DNA of 64,000 nt from a bacterium. Its GTDB lineage: Bacteria > SZUA-79 > Acidulodesulfobacterales > Acidulodesulfobacteraceae. The stretch spans positions 121,389 to 185,388 of the forward strand of contig JAJZJX010000001.1 of assembly GCA_021850985.1 (NCBI GenBank). Reading direction: 5' to 3'. Each line of letters starts with the position of its first letter. The first letter of the stretch is position 1. Shown here in pieces: positions 1-9,475 of the stretch. The position numbers and the translations under genes are program-made. The notes below the pieces were generated by a model. It did no database searches and was not told where the DNA came from. It worked only from the letters and a program-made list of their open reading frames with translations.

Positions 1-156
1 TTCAAGGGCGTTTTTTACGAAGTCCGCTCTCGACGGATCGGTATCGTAAATAAAAATTTTTAGACCTATGGATTTCGACCTGGTTATTCCTTTTATTAGT
101 CCGTAAGCCATATTACCGGCCCCTATAAAACCTATTGAAATTTTCTTTATAGGCAT
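1..156 (-). CDS. proC: Pyrroline-5-carboxylate reductase, N-terminal part (runs off the window)
   Basis: Not in the ORF track. The reverse complement opens with ATG at 156 behind an AGGAGG ribosome site (161-166) and reads 52 codons to the edge. The start has the Rossmann NAD(P)-binding signature GFIGAGNMAYGLIKG near residues 9-23, as in ProC, which reduces 1-pyrroline-5-carboxylate to proline. An acidic residue at the end of the second beta strand (IYDTD) fits the same fold. Only the nucleotide-binding region is visible, so another member of the ProC/hydroxyacid dehydrogenase superfamily is possible. The AGNMA form of the glycine loop favours ProC. Confidence 0.72.
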   Translation of the reverse strand, partial: MPIKKISIGFIGAGNMAYGLIKGITRSKSIGLKIFIYDTDPSRADFVKNALE

Positions 157-175
157 AACATCCTCCTTATTATAT

Positions 176-1384
176 TTATTTATATTTTCCTTCCTTAATA
201 GCCGAAGATACTCCGAAAGATATAAGAAGTATAACTCCATATAGGACAAAAATCCAGTGAAGCGCAAATTTTTGAGCTATTATTCCGCCTATGGGGGCTG
301 CGACCGAACCTATGCCGAAACCGGAAAAGAAAAAAACGCCGTATGCCGTCGCCCTGAATTTTTCATCGGCGTTTTCGCTTATCATAAGGTTTGAAATAGG
401 GTTTATAGAGAAATTAAAAGCGGAAAACGCAAGAATAGATATAAAAAGTAAAATATCGTGGGTAAAACCGGAAATTAAAAGAAAAATTCCGCTTATTAAC
501 ACTAAAAAAGCAAAAACTCTGTTCGATTTATAGTTCTTCGTTATTCTGGTGCTGTTATACTGAAAAAAAACTCCTACCAGAAGAGCGATAGTTACAAAAA
601 ACCCTCCTGCCGCGGCGGCTTGATTATGAAAAAAGATATAGTTTTTAAGTTCGGTGCCGATATAAGCCGGCAAAAAAGAAAACACGCCCTGGAAAACAAA
701 TCCGTTCAAAAACTCGGCTATAAAAATCAGAATCAGGTTTAAATGAAAAAATTCTTTAAGAAAAGCTTTTATGTTTGACGAACCTTTTTTTATTTCGCTC
801 CCTTCTTTTATTTCGGATGCTGCATTGCCGCCCGAAGCCTGCAGTTTCAGTATATAAGACCAAGCTAAGAGTATTAAAAAAAGTATGCCGAGTATCATAT
901 ATGGAAAATTATATCCGAAAAAATACCCGAGTATTCCGGCAAAACCCGCGCTTAAAGCTACTCCTAGAGTGCCGGCTATGCCGTGTATCGCAAACGCCCT
1001 GAGCTTATCGCTTCCTATAAACGACATCATGCTTAAACCTACCGGATGATAAATACTCCCTATCAGCCCCATAAGTATTATAGACAGCGAGAAAATAAAA
1101 AAATTAGGCGCTAAAGCCGCCGTAAAAGAAAACAAAGCCATTCCGCCGAGATAAATCCGCAAAATATGTTTCTTTTTTATTTTATCCGCGATAAAACCTA
1201 CGGGCAATGATCCTGCGCCGAATAAAAAAAGGTAAATGCCCGCAATAGCTCCAAGCGTTTCATAGTTTACGTCAAATTTAGTTTTAATAAGTATTAATAT
1301 TGCCGGATACGTAAGTATTGCCACATGGCAAAAAAAATGGGAAAAACTTAAAAACGAAATAGTTTCTTTTTCTTCTTTCTTCAT
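176..1384 (-). CDS. Major facilitator superfamily transporter
   Basis: The 402-residue protein is almost entirely hydrophobic with about 12 predicted membrane segments. A charged loop around residues 190-210 (SEIKEGSEIKKGSSNIK) splits it into two six-helix halves. The loop after helix 2 (GFIADKIKKKHILRIY) matches the MFS signature between TM2 and TM3. It would move a small solute across the inner membrane by proton coupling or facilitated diffusion. Substrate cannot be told from sequence. It lies upstream of proC on the same strand (19-bp gap), so the two could be co-transcribed. No strong Shine-Dalgarno precedes the ATG. Confidence 0.8.
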   Translation of the reverse strand: MKKEEKETISFLSFSHFFCHVAILTYPAILILIKTKFDVNYETLGAIAGIYLFLFGAGSLPVGFIADKIKKKHILRIYLGGMALFSFTAALAPNFFIFSLSIILMGLIGSIYHPVGLSMMSFIGSDKLRAFAIHGIAGTLGVALSAGFAGILGYFFGYNFPYMILGILFLILLAWSYILKLQASGGNAASEIKEGSEIKKGSSNIKAFLKEFFHLNLILIFIAEFLNGFVFQGVFSFLPAYIGTELKNYIFFHNQAAAAGGFFVTIALLVGVFFQYNSTRITKNYKSNRVFAFLVLISGIFLLISGFTHDILLFISILAFSAFNFSINPISNLMISENADEKFRATAYGVFFFSGFGIGSVAAPIGGIIAQKFALHWIFVLYGVILLISFGVSSAIKEGKYK

Positions 1385-1498
1385 TGTGTTGTTATTTTAC
1401 TAAATTTAGCCTGTCATTAGCAATTACTTATTGCGGTCCAAATCCCGATTTAGAATTTTTTATGCCGGTAAAGAATGAATCGACAAATATAAAGGCAT

Positions 1499-1590
1499 CA
1501 TTGCGAGCATATCTTTGACAGCGTTTATAAAAGCCAATGTATAAAAGCCAACGGCTTTTATGTTATGCAATAAAAGATATGCTCGCAATG
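1499..1590. repeat. Long inverted repeat with nested hairpin
   Basis: Arms CATTGCGAGCATATCTTT (1499-1516) and its exact complement (1573-1590) enclose a second hairpin, TAAAAGCC-AAC-GGCTTTTA (about 1542-1560). It fills most of the 1385-1699 gap between two divergent genes. The CATTGCGAGC start is shared with the repeat at 33754, which suggests a dispersed palindromic element. No gene is visible in this gap. Confidence 0.7.
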
Positions 1591-1661
1591 ACAGGATATT
1601 ATAATTTATAAATATTTTTTAAATCGGTATTTTTTATAGCGTCTGCACTCAAATCGATTTT

Positions 1662-1690
1662 TAGCACTTCGTTTAAAAATATGCTATAAT
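1662..1690 (+). promoter_or_regulatory. Promoter of the cation diffusion facilitator gene
   Basis: A perfect -10 TATAAT at 1685-1690 is preceded at 17 bp by a weak -35 TAGCAC (1662-1667). The ATG at 1700 is only 9 nt beyond the -10, so the transcript would be leaderless or nearly so. No Shine-Dalgarno is present. Confidence 0.5.
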
Positions 1691-1699
1691 TTTTTAATT

Positions 1700-2758
1700 A
1701 TGGATAATATCTGTTATTACGATGATAATGAAGACGGCGTACGCAAGGAGATTCATAATCATAGCGGCAGCCGCAACCATAATCACGACTATGGGCTTAA
1801 TCACGACCATAATCACGACTATGGGCTTAATCACGACCATAGTCATTCCTTATACCTCTTTACCGAAACGTTTCAAACTGAAAAAAAACTGAAATTAGCT
1901 TTCTTGCTGACATTGTTAATACTGGCAATTGAATTTACGGGCGCCGTATTATCTAAAAGCATGGCTTTATATTCCGAATCGGGACATGTTTTGGTCGATG
2001 CATCGTCGCTTTTTTTGGCATGGTTTGCACAGATACAGGTAAGAAAAAGCCCTTCGGAAAAAAATACTTACGGCTACCACAGAATAGGAATACTTGCCGC
2101 TCTTTTAAATTCTCTTTTACTTCTTATGCTATCCGCAATATTAATATACGAAAGTTATTTAAGGCTGTTGCATCCCGAAAAAATAAATTCAAATATAATG
2201 ATTATTTTTCCCCTTATAAGCTTAATTATTAACGGCTTCATAGGCTTTAAAATACACGGCGGAATGCATCATAATTTAAATCTTAAAAGCTCTTTTTTCC
2301 ATATACTCGGTGATTCTTTGGTTTCTTTATCGATTATCGCCGGCGGAATAATTATTTATTTTACCGGATATTATTACATAGATGCCGTTATAAGTCTTTT
2401 AATATCTCCTCTTCTCGCTATAGGAGCATTTTCGGTGATTAACGAAACTATCAATATATTGCTCGAAGGAGTGCCGAAAGAGATTGATTTTACGCAAGTC
2501 AAAGAAGAAATATTAAAAACTCCGGGCGTAAAAAACGTTCACGACCTTCACATATGGAGCATGTCGAAATCTTTTAAGCTTATGAGCGCGCATATACTAG
2601 TCGAACCGACCGTAGTCAAATCTTCTGATATTTGCTGTATAATAAATAACATCCAAGACGTTATGGAGGAAAAATTTAACATAAATCACACGGTTATTCA
2701 GCCCGAATTATCTGCCTGCGATACGACTAACGGTTTCTGCATTCATAAAAATTTATAA
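1700..2758 (+). CDS. Cation diffusion facilitator (Zn/Co/Cd efflux) with His-rich N-terminus
   Basis: A 352-residue CDF protein. The N-terminal 50 residues are a histidine-rich cytosolic tail with a duplicated HNHDYGLNHD unit, typical of ZitB/CzcD metal-loading tails. Six membrane segments follow. The second carries ESGHVLVDA, the CDF form of the H-x3-D zinc-site motif, and a later segment carries HILGDSLVS, the second H-x3-D. The cytosolic C-terminal domain contains VKNVHDLHIWSM, the conserved CDF dimer-domain stretch. It should export divalent metals by proton antiport. Metal specificity (Zn, Co, Cd, Fe) cannot be fixed from sequence. It stands alone behind its own promoter. Confidence 0.9.
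   Translation: MDNICYYDDNEDGVRKEIHNHSGSRNHNHDYGLNHDHNHDYGLNHDHSHSLYLFTETFQTEKKLKLAFLLTLLILAIEFTGAVLSKSMALYSESGHVLVDASSLFLAWFAQIQVRKSPSEKNTYGYHRIGILAALLNSLLLLMLSAILIYESYLRLLHPEKINSNIMIIFPLISLIINGFIGFKIHGGMHHNLNLKSSFFHILGDSLVSLSIIAGGIIIYFTGYYYIDAVISLLISPLLAIGAFSVINETINILLEGVPKEIDFTQVKEEILKTPGVKNVHDLHIWSMSKSFKLMSAHILVEPTVVKSSDICCIINNIQDVMEEKFNINHTVIQPELSACDTTNGFCIHKNL
1778..1837 (+). repeat. Tandem 30-bp duplication in the His-rich tail
   Basis: Two exact 30-bp copies (1778-1807 and 1808-1837) encode HNHDYGLNHD twice. A partial third unit (HSH) follows. In-frame slippage of this unit would change the number of histidines in the tail. Confidence 0.9.
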
Positions 2759-2847
2759 TAACGGTTTATTTTTTACTTGAATTAATTTTAAAAATATGTA
2801 AAATATTTATAACCAGAAAAAATAATTATAAAATATATCTGTCTATT

Positions 2848-3687
2848 ATGAGGATTATCAAATCCGAAGAAATTTCAAACGCCGTTAAAAATTTGATTAT
2901 TCACTCCAGCATAAACTTGCCCGAAGATACGCATAACGGACTTAAAGCCGCCTTTGAACGGGAAATATCGGAACAGGGGAAAACGGTTTTAAGCAAAATC
3001 TTATTAAATGCAGAAATTGCAAAAAACGAATCTAAACCCTTATGTCAGGATACAGGTCTTGCGGTTTTTTTCGTCGAAATAGGCAAAGAAGTATCCGTCG
3101 AGGGCAAAAACTTAACGGAAGCAATCAATGAAGGCACAAGATTAGGATATTCTGAAGGATATTTAAGAAAATCTACGTGCGATCCTATTTCCAGAAAAAA
3201 CGTAGGCGATAACACTCCCGCGATAATTCATTACGAATTTAACGACGGCGAAAAGATTAAAATAATGTATGCCGCAAAAGGCGGCGGCAGCGAAAACATG
3301 AGCGCCCTTAAGATGATGCGCCCTTCCGACGGAAAAGAGGGAATAATCGACTTTGCGGTAGAAACAATGCGCTCGGCGGGACCTAATCCGTGCCCTCCTA
3401 ATATTGTCGGCATCGGCATAGGGGGAAACTTTGAAAGGTCGGCTATTCTTGCTAAAAAATCGCTTTTTAGAAAACTAAACGAGCCTAACGTCGATACTGA
3501 ATTAGCGGAAATGGAAAAAATTATATTTGAAAAAATTAATAATATAGGAACCGGACCTATGGGATTCGGCGGGATCTGCACCGTTTTAGGGGTTCATATA
3601 ACCAAAGAACCTTGCCACATAGCCAGTATGCCGGTAGCGCTTAACGTCGAATGCCATTCTCACAGGCATTCGGAAATTATTTTATAG
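2848..3687 (+). CDS. fumA: Class I fumarate hydratase, alpha (N-terminal) subunit
   Basis: A 279-residue protein matching the N-terminal half of iron-sulfur class I fumarases, here as a separate subunit as in many anaerobes. Visible landmarks are CQDTGLAVFFVEIG (first cluster cysteine), RKSTCDPISRKNVGDNTP and GPNPCPPNIVGIGIGG, which supply the three cysteines of the oxygen-labile [4Fe-4S] cluster. It interconverts fumarate and malate in the cytoplasm with the beta subunit 63 bp downstream. L(+)-tartrate dehydratase has the same architecture, but the TCA neighbours favour fumarase. No clear ribosome site precedes the ATG. Confidence 0.9.
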   Translation: MRIIKSEEISNAVKNLIIHSSINLPEDTHNGLKAAFEREISEQGKTVLSKILLNAEIAKNESKPLCQDTGLAVFFVEIGKEVSVEGKNLTEAINEGTRLGYSEGYLRKSTCDPISRKNVGDNTPAIIHYEFNDGEKIKIMYAAKGGGSENMSALKMMRPSDGKEGIIDFAVETMRSAGPNPCPPNIVGIGIGGNFERSAILAKKSLFRKLNEPNVDTELAEMEKIIFEKINNIGTGPMGFGGICTVLGVHITKEPCHIASMPVALNVECHSHRHSEIIL

Positions 3688-3750
3688 CATAGCATTATTG
3701 TATTATTTATAGTTTATTATTAAACAATTATATTTTACAAATTTTAAAAA

Positions 3751-4314
3751 ATGAGCCCAATAAAAATAACTACTCCTTTAGACGACGAAATTATATTAAA
3801 GTTAAAAACCGGCGATGAAGTTCTTATAAGCGGGACAATCTATACGGCAAGAGACGCGGCTCACTCCAGGTTAGTCAAACTTATCGAAGAAAATAAACCG
3901 CTTCCGTTTGAACTTAAAGGACAAATAATCTACTACGTCGGACCGACGCCTGAAAAACCCGGCGAAGTTATCGGCTCTGCAGGACCGACCACGAGCTACA
4001 GAATGGATAAATATGCGCCGCTCTTATTAGAACACGGCTTGAAAGGCATGATAGGCAAAGGCAAAAGATCTGCGGAAGTAAAAGAATCAATTAAAAAACA
4101 TAAAGCTGTTTATTTCGGGGCAATCGGCGGCGCGGGCGCTTTAATATCGAAAACAATAACGTCAAGCAAGGTTATAGCATATGAAGACCTCCTGTCGGAA
4201 GCCGTAAGAAAACTAACGGTAGTTGATTTTCCCGCAATTGTCGTAAACGACGTTTACGGCGGCGACCTTTATGAAGAGGGAAGAGAAAAGTATAAAAATA
4301 AATACAGCAAATAA
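3751..4314 (+). CDS. fumB: Class I fumarate hydratase, beta (C-terminal) subunit
   Basis: 187 residues equivalent to the C-terminal swivelling domain of class I fumarase. Family landmarks are GTIYTARDAAHSR, YVGPTPEKPGEVIGSAGPTTSYRMD and GKGKRS, and AIGGAGAL later in the chain. It completes the fumarase active site with the alpha subunit just upstream. The gene lies between that subunit and sucC with short gaps on both sides, so a fum-suc operon is likely. Confidence 0.9.
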   Translation: MSPIKITTPLDDEIILKLKTGDEVLISGTIYTARDAAHSRLVKLIEENKPLPFELKGQIIYYVGPTPEKPGEVIGSAGPTTSYRMDKYAPLLLEHGLKGMIGKGKRSAEVKESIKKHKAVYFGAIGGAGALISKTITSSKVIAYEDLLSEAVRKLTVVDFPAIVVNDVYGGDLYEEGREKYKNKYSK

Positions 4315-4362
4315 ATATCGTTATAATAAGTATAATCAAATTAACATACGGGAACAATTACT

Positions 4363-5526
4363 ATGGATATTCATGAATATCAGGCAAAAGAATTATTAAA
4401 CAGGCACGGGATTAAAACTCTTAAATCTATTTTATGCTTTAAACCGGACGAAGTTTACAACGCTTATAAAACTTTATCGTCTTCGGTAGCTGCGGTAAAA
4501 GCGCAGGTTCACGCAGGCGGAAGAGGCAAAGGCGGCGGCGTTAAAATAGTAAAATCTGCCGATGAAGCAAAGTCTATTGCCGAAAAAATGATAGGGATGA
4601 CCCTTGTAACTGCTCAAACCGGCAAAGAAGGCAAATTAGTCAAAAAAGTTTTGGTAGAAGAAGGCGCCGCTATTATAAAAGAATTTTATTTATCTCTTAC
4701 GGTCGATAGAAAAAATGCGGCAATAGCGTTCGTTCTTAGCGCCGAAGGCGGAATGGAAATAGAAGAAGTTTCAAAAAACCGGCCGGAAAAAATATTGACG
4801 GTTTCAATTAATCCATTGTATGGTTTAAAGTCCTATCATATTCTTGAAATGTCTTTATTTTTAGGCATAGATAGAAATTTATTCGGCGGATTTTCTAAGC
4901 TTATTAATCTTTTATATGGGGCATTTGTAGCCGAAGATATGTCGATGCTTGAAATTAACCCGCTGATTTTAACCGGCTCGGAAGAATTTATTCCGCTTGA
5001 CGCTAAAGTAATATTGGACGACAATGCCGATTTCAGGCATCCTAATTTTAAAGATTTAATTGACGAAGACGAAGAAGAGCCGCTTGAAGTGAAAGCAAAA
5101 AGCGTAGGATTAAATTATATAAAGTTAGACGGAAACGTCGGATGTATGGTAAACGGAGCCGGCTTGGCTATGGCTACCATGGATACGATTAAAGAATTCG
5201 GAGCGGCTCCCGCAAACTTTTTAGACGTCGGCGGAACTGCCGACGCAAAGAGGGTCGAAACTGCATTTAACATTCTTTTGTCCGACAAAAACGTTAAAGG
5301 AATTTTTATAAATATTTTCGGCGGTATCGTAAAATGTGACATGGTTGCAGAAGGCGTAGTATCCGCGGCTAAAAATATCGGCTTAAAACTTCCGGTCGTA
5401 GTAAGGCTTGAAGGAACTAATGCAGATGAGGCGGCGAAAATTATTGAAAATTCAGGTATGAACTTCGTATCGGCAGAAAGTCTTGCCGATGGAGCAAAAA
5501 AGATTTCAAAAATTGTTAACGGTTGA
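4363..5526 (+). CDS. sucC: Succinyl-CoA synthetase, beta subunit
   Basis: A 387-residue protein, normal for SucC. It begins MDIHEYQAKELL and has the ATP-grasp signature VKAQVHAGGRGKGGGVK. The middle contains the metal-binding MLEINPLILT. The C-terminal CoA-ligase domain contains NGAGLAMATMD, NFLDVGGTAD and NIFGGIVKCD. With SucD it interconverts succinyl-CoA and succinate with nucleotide phosphorylation. SucD follows 57 bp downstream. Beside the Kor genes it links 2-oxoglutarate and succinate, and could run oxidatively or reductively. Confidence 0.95.
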   Translation: MDIHEYQAKELLNRHGIKTLKSILCFKPDEVYNAYKTLSSSVAAVKAQVHAGGRGKGGGVKIVKSADEAKSIAEKMIGMTLVTAQTGKEGKLVKKVLVEEGAAIIKEFYLSLTVDRKNAAIAFVLSAEGGMEIEEVSKNRPEKILTVSINPLYGLKSYHILEMSLFLGIDRNLFGGFSKLINLLYGAFVAEDMSMLEINPLILTGSEEFIPLDAKVILDDNADFRHPNFKDLIDEDEEEPLEVKAKSVGLNYIKLDGNVGCMVNGAGLAMATMDTIKEFGAAPANFLDVGGTADAKRVETAFNILLSDKNVKGIFINIFGGIVKCDMVAEGVVSAAKNIGLKLPVVVRLEGTNADEAAKIIENSGMNFVSAESLADGAKKISKIVNG

Positions 5527-5583
5527 TAACATTTTTATTTTAATAATAAAATAATTTAATAATTTATTATAAGGATCAATTTT

Positions 5584-6459
5584 ATGAGTATTCTCGTAAA
5601 TAAAAACACAAATGTTTTAGTACAGGGTATAACCGGCAAAGAAGGTTCGTTTCATGCTCAAAAATGCATAGAATATGGAACTAAAGTCGTAGCGGGAGTA
5701 ACTCCTTTTAAAGGCAAGACTTTATTCAACGATTCCGTTCCCGTTTACAACACTATCAAGGAAGCTAAAAAAGAGCATAAAATCGACGCTACTATGGTTT
5801 TTGTTCCTGCAGGTTTTGCGGCGGCGGGAGTCATAGAAGCCATTGAAGCCGAGATACCTTTAATAGTTTGCATTACGGAAGGAATACCCGTTGTTGACAT
5901 GCTCAACGTTAAATCGGCTCTTAACTGTTCTAAGTCTTTTATGATTGGCCCAAACTGCCCGGGTATAATTACGGCGGACGAATGCAAAATAGGTATAATG
6001 CCCGGTTTTATTCATAAAAAAGGACGGGTCGGCGTATTGTCGAGAAGCGGAACGCTGACTTATGAAGCAGTTAATCAGCTTACCAAAGCAGGCTACGGCG
6101 AAACTACATGCGTAGGAATCGGCGGCGACCCTATAATAGGCTCCCCATTTATATCTTTTTTAAAAATGTTTGAACAGGATCCTGAAACCGATGCCGTGGT
6201 TATGATCGGAGAAATAGGCGGAACGGCTGAAGAAGAAGCTTCGGAATATGTTAAAAACCATATGAAAAAACCTGTAATAGGTTTTATAGCCGGCAAAACC
6301 GCTCCGGCAGGCAAAAGAATGGGCCATGCCGGCGCAATAATTTCAGGCGGAAAAGGAACCGCATCGGATAAACTTAAAACTATGGAAAAAAACGGAATTC
6401 ATATCGCAGACAATCCTTCGGTTATTGCTGAAACCGTAAAAAAAGCTTTAAAGATTTAA
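5584..6459 (+). CDS. sucD: Succinyl-CoA synthetase, alpha subunit
   Basis: 291 residues. The start ([17 protein letters not shown]) is the CoA-binding Rossmann domain and [20 protein letters not shown] is the family signature. The active-site histidine that is phosphorylated lies in [17 protein letters not shown]. It pairs with SucC directly upstream. An AAGG-type ribosome site precedes the ATG. Confidence 0.95.
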   Translation: MSILVNKNTNVLVQGITGKEGSFHAQKCIEYGTKVVAGVTPFKGKTLFNDSVPVYNTIKEAKKEHKIDATMVFVPAGFAAAGVIEAIEAEIPLIVCITEGIPVVDMLNVKSALNCSKSFMIGPNCPGIITADECKIGIMPGFIHKKGRVGVLSRSGTLTYEAVNQLTKAGYGETTCVGIGGDPIIGSPFISFLKMFEQDPETDAVVMIGEIGGTAEEEASEYVKNHMKKPVIGFIAGKTAPAGKRMGHAGAIISGGKGTASDKLKTMEKNGIHIADNPSVIAETVKKALKI

Positions 6460-6497
6460 TTTCATAATTTTAATTAATTTTTTTATAGGAGGCTAAA

Positions 6498-6833
6498 GTG
6501 ACCGGAAAAGAAAGTACTAAAACGAATAAAAACCAAAATAATACGGCTGCGTTAAGTCCTGCAAACTATGTTGTATGCGAAGGCATAGAGACCGAAGTCA
6601 AAACAAAAAATAATCTTACTATTAAGGAAGTTTCGGGAAAAGGGAAAAAGGAAGACGTAAAAATCGATATAGTCGTTAATTACTGCAAAGGGTGCGAAAT
6701 CTGCGTTGCATTCTGTCCCGAAGGCGTACTCGTTATGAATAAAGAGGTAGCCGAAGTAGTAGATATTTCTAAATGCACAAAATGCAATATTTGCGAATAT
6801 TTATGTCCCGATTTTTCTATTAGCGTAGAATAA
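6498..6833 (+). CDS. korD: 2-oxoglutarate:ferredoxin oxidoreductase, delta (ferredoxin-like) subunit
   Basis: 111 residues with a GTG start behind AGGAGG. The first 55 residues are polar and not conserved. The C-terminal part has two [4Fe-4S] motifs, CKGCEICVAFCPEG and CTKCNICEYLCPD. It passes electrons from the TPP-dependent enzyme to soluble ferredoxin. It heads a four-gene korDABC unit with gaps of about 25-30 bp, and follows sucD closely. Confidence 0.88.
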   Translation: MTGKESTKTNKNQNNTAALSPANYVVCEGIETEVKTKNNLTIKEVSGKGKKEDVKIDIVVNYCKGCEICVAFCPEGVLVMNKEVAEVVDISKCTKCNICEYLCPDFSISVE

Positions 6834-6862
6834 ACATAGTTAACAACGGAGGAAATAAAACT

Positions 6863-7999
6863 ATGAGCAAGAATATAAAATTAATGCAGGGAAATGAAGC
6901 GGTCGCGGAAGGCGCCGTCATCGCCGGATGCGATTTTTTTGCGGGGTATCCCATAACTCCTTCTTCGGAAGTAGCTGAAATTTTATCAAGCAAACTTCCT
7001 AAAATAGGAAAAGTATTCCTTCAGATGGAAGATGAAATTGCGGCAATGGGTGCTATATTAGGGGCGGCTTTGGGCGGCGCAAAGGTTATTACTGCCACTT
7101 CTGGTCCAGGTATGTCTCTTAAGCAAGAAAATATAGGTTATGCTTCAATGTGCGAAATACCATGCGTAATTGTTAATGTTATGAGGGGTGGACCTTCCAC
7201 CGGACTTCCCACGCTTCCGGCTCAAGGCGATGTTATGCAGGCTAAATGGGGGACGCACGGCGACCATGCGGTAATAGCGATTACCCCTTCAAGCGTTAAC
7301 GAATCTCTTTATGAAACTATACGCGCATTTAATTTAGCTATAAAATACAGAACACCGGTCATTATTTTAACAGACGAAATAATAGGTCACATGAGGGAAA
7401 AGGTAGTAATTCCGGATAAAAGCGAAGTTGAAGTATTAGATATTAAGCTTCCCGACGTTCCCCCCGAAAAGTATAACCCCTATAATTATACTTCGGGAAA
7501 AGTGACGCCTCTTGCCCCGATGGGAGAAGGATACCGTTACCACGTTACGGGTCTTATACACGGAGAAACCGGTTTTCCGTCTCAAAAAACCGATGTTATT
7601 CAAAATGCTCAAAACTGGCTAATAGATAAAATTTATAAAAACATTAAAGATATAGAAAAATTTGAAGAATTTCAGACTGACGATGCGGATATTCTTATCG
7701 TAGCCTACGGTTCAACCTCCAGGTCGTCAAGGCAGGCAATTTCTGTGGCAAGAGCCGCAGGCATTAAAGTCGGAATGTTTAGGCCTATAACTATTTGGCC
7801 TTTTCCTGAAGAGCAGATTTCGAATCTTTCTAAAAAAATTAAAAAAGTATTGGTCGTAGAAATGAATATGGGGCAGATAATATTAGAAGTTCAAAGAGCC
7901 GCATGCGGAAGTAAAGTTTACGGACTGCACATAGTCAACGGAGAGCCTATTACTCCAGATCAGATATTTGCAAAAATTAAAGAAGTATCCGAAAATTAA
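6863..7999 (+). CDS. korA: 2-oxoglutarate:ferredoxin oxidoreductase, alpha subunit
   Basis: 378 residues with the pyrimidine-binding domain of 2-oxoacid:ferredoxin oxidoreductases: QGNEAVAEGAVIAGCDFFAGYPITPSSE near the start and MEDEIAAMGAILGAALGGAKV after it. NVMRGGPSTGLPT is the family loop. Together with KorB it converts 2-oxoglutarate plus CoA to succinyl-CoA, CO2 and reduced ferredoxin, or the reverse. A branched 2-oxoacid substrate (Vor) cannot be excluded, but the position beside sucCD and fumarase supports 2-oxoglutarate. Confidence 0.9.
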   Translation: MSKNIKLMQGNEAVAEGAVIAGCDFFAGYPITPSSEVAEILSSKLPKIGKVFLQMEDEIAAMGAILGAALGGAKVITATSGPGMSLKQENIGYASMCEIPCVIVNVMRGGPSTGLPTLPAQGDVMQAKWGTHGDHAVIAITPSSVNESLYETIRAFNLAIKYRTPVIILTDEIIGHMREKVVIPDKSEVEVLDIKLPDVPPEKYNPYNYTSGKVTPLAPMGEGYRYHVTGLIHGETGFPSQKTDVIQNAQNWLIDKIYKNIKDIEKFEEFQTDDADILIVAYGSTSRSSRQAISVARAAGIKVGMFRPITIWPFPEEQISNLSKKIKKVLVVEMNMGQIILEVQRAACGSKVYGLHIVNGEPITPDQIFAKIKEVSEN

Positions 8000-8025
8000 T
8001 AATTTTAAATCAGGGAGATTTAAAA

Positions 8026-8853
8026 ATGATAAAAACAAAATTCAACTACGATTATTACTTGCGTAAAAATACTTTACCGCATATATGGTGTCCCGGATGC
8101 GGAGACGGAATTATTTTAAAAGCCCTTTTAAGAGCGATTCATAAATGCGGTTATTCTAAAGACGAGGTAGTCATAACTTCCGGTATCGGCTGCGCATCGA
8201 GGCTTCCCGGATATGTAGATTTTAATACGATTCATACTACTCACGGAAGAGCTTTAACATTTGCTATCGGCATGAAAATGTATAAACCGAAACTTAAAGT
8301 TATTACAATTTCCGGCGACGGAGATGCTCTTGCTATCGGCGGAAACCATTTTATTCATGCCGCAAGAAGAAATATAGATATGACTTTGATTGTTTTTAAC
8401 AACTATACATACGGTATGACGGGCGGACAGTTTTCTCCGACTCAGCCGTTGGACAGCTTCGCTACTACGACGCCGTTCGGCAGCATCGAGCCTCCTTTCG
8501 ACGTTTGCAACTTAGCTCAGGCAGCCGGAGCTACCTGGGTTGGAAGATCTACTTCTTACCATGCCGTCCAGCTTGAAAAATTTATGGTAGATGCATTAAA
8601 CCATACCGGATTTTCGGTATTAGACGTTATAACTAACTGCCACATTTCCTACGGCAGAAGAAATAAAATGAAATCTCCAGTGGATATGATTAAATATCAG
8701 AAAGAAAAAGCAGTTCCTGCGCGTTCCGCTGAAAATATGTCTCCGGAAGAACTTGCCGGAAGATTTAAAACCGGAGTACTTTTTGAAGCAAAAGATCGTC
8801 CTGAATTTTGCGGGGAATATCATAAACAGTTAGAATTGGTAAAAACTAAATAA
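8026..8853 (+). CDS. korB: 2-oxoglutarate:ferredoxin oxidoreductase, beta (TPP-binding) subunit
   Basis: 275 residues. The TPP domain shows WCPGCGDGIILKAL at residues 21-34 and the Mg-TPP motif ISGDGDALAIGGNHF, followed by NNYTYGMTGGQFSPT. It holds the thiamine cofactor and the single proximal cluster of the enzyme. A GGGAG ribosome site precedes the ATG. It sits in order between korA and korC. Confidence 0.92.
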   Translation: MIKTKFNYDYYLRKNTLPHIWCPGCGDGIILKALLRAIHKCGYSKDEVVITSGIGCASRLPGYVDFNTIHTTHGRALTFAIGMKMYKPKLKVITISGDGDALAIGGNHFIHAARRNIDMTLIVFNNYTYGMTGGQFSPTQPLDSFATTTPFGSIEPPFDVCNLAQAAGATWVGRSTSYHAVQLEKFMVDALNHTGFSVLDVITNCHISYGRRNKMKSPVDMIKYQKEKAVPARSAENMSPEELAGRFKTGVLFEAKDRPEFCGEYHKQLELVKTK

Positions 8854-8877
8854 AAATTATAAAAGAGGGATAATAAT

Positions 8878-9426
8878 ATGAGCGAAAGAATAGAATTCAG
8901 GTTTTCCGGCTCCGGAGGACAGGGTCTGATATTAGCGGGTATTATTTTGGCGGACGCAGCTGCAATTTACGAAAACAAAAATGCGGTTCAAACACAGTCT
9001 TACGGTCCTGAAGCAAGGGGAGGCTCAAGCAAATCGGAAGTCATTATATCCGACGACCCCATAGAATATCCTAAGGCAACTAAAGTTAATTATATGGTAT
9101 CTTTAACTCAGGAAGCTTTTAATAAGTACATAAACGATGTTAAAGACGACGGCATAGTTATAGTCGATAAGGAGCTTGTGACCGATTTTTCAAAAGCAAA
9201 AGGCAAATTATACGTGCTTGACATGGTTAAATCCGCAAGGGAAGAGCTAGGCAAGCTTTTAGGGCTCAATATTATATCGCTTGGTGTATTGGTAGAAATA
9301 TCCGGCATAGTGTCGCACGATTCTATAGAAAAAGCTCTGCTTAAAAGAGTGCCTAAAGGATTTGAAGATTATAACAAAAAAGCCTTGGAAATAGGCTTCA
9401 GACTCGCAAAAGAAGTTAAGAAATAA
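8878..9426 (+). CDS. korC: 2-oxoglutarate:ferredoxin oxidoreductase, gamma subunit
   Basis: 182 residues of the 2-oxoacid:acceptor oxidoreductase gamma domain, with FSGSGGQGLILAGIILADAAA at the N-terminus and SYGPEARGGSSKSEVIIS after it. It completes the KorDABC complex and is the last of the four genes. Ndk follows 49 bp later. Confidence 0.92.
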   Translation: MSERIEFRFSGSGGQGLILAGIILADAAAIYENKNAVQTQSYGPEARGGSSKSEVIISDDPIEYPKATKVNYMVSLTQEAFNKYINDVKDDGIVIVDKELVTDFSKAKGKLYVLDMVKSAREELGKLLGLNIISLGVLVEISGIVSHDSIEKALLKRVPKGFEDYNKKALEIGFRLAKEVKK

Positions 9427-9475
9427 GTTAAAATATATAATATAAAATAATAAATTATGAGGAGAATTAAAGTTA

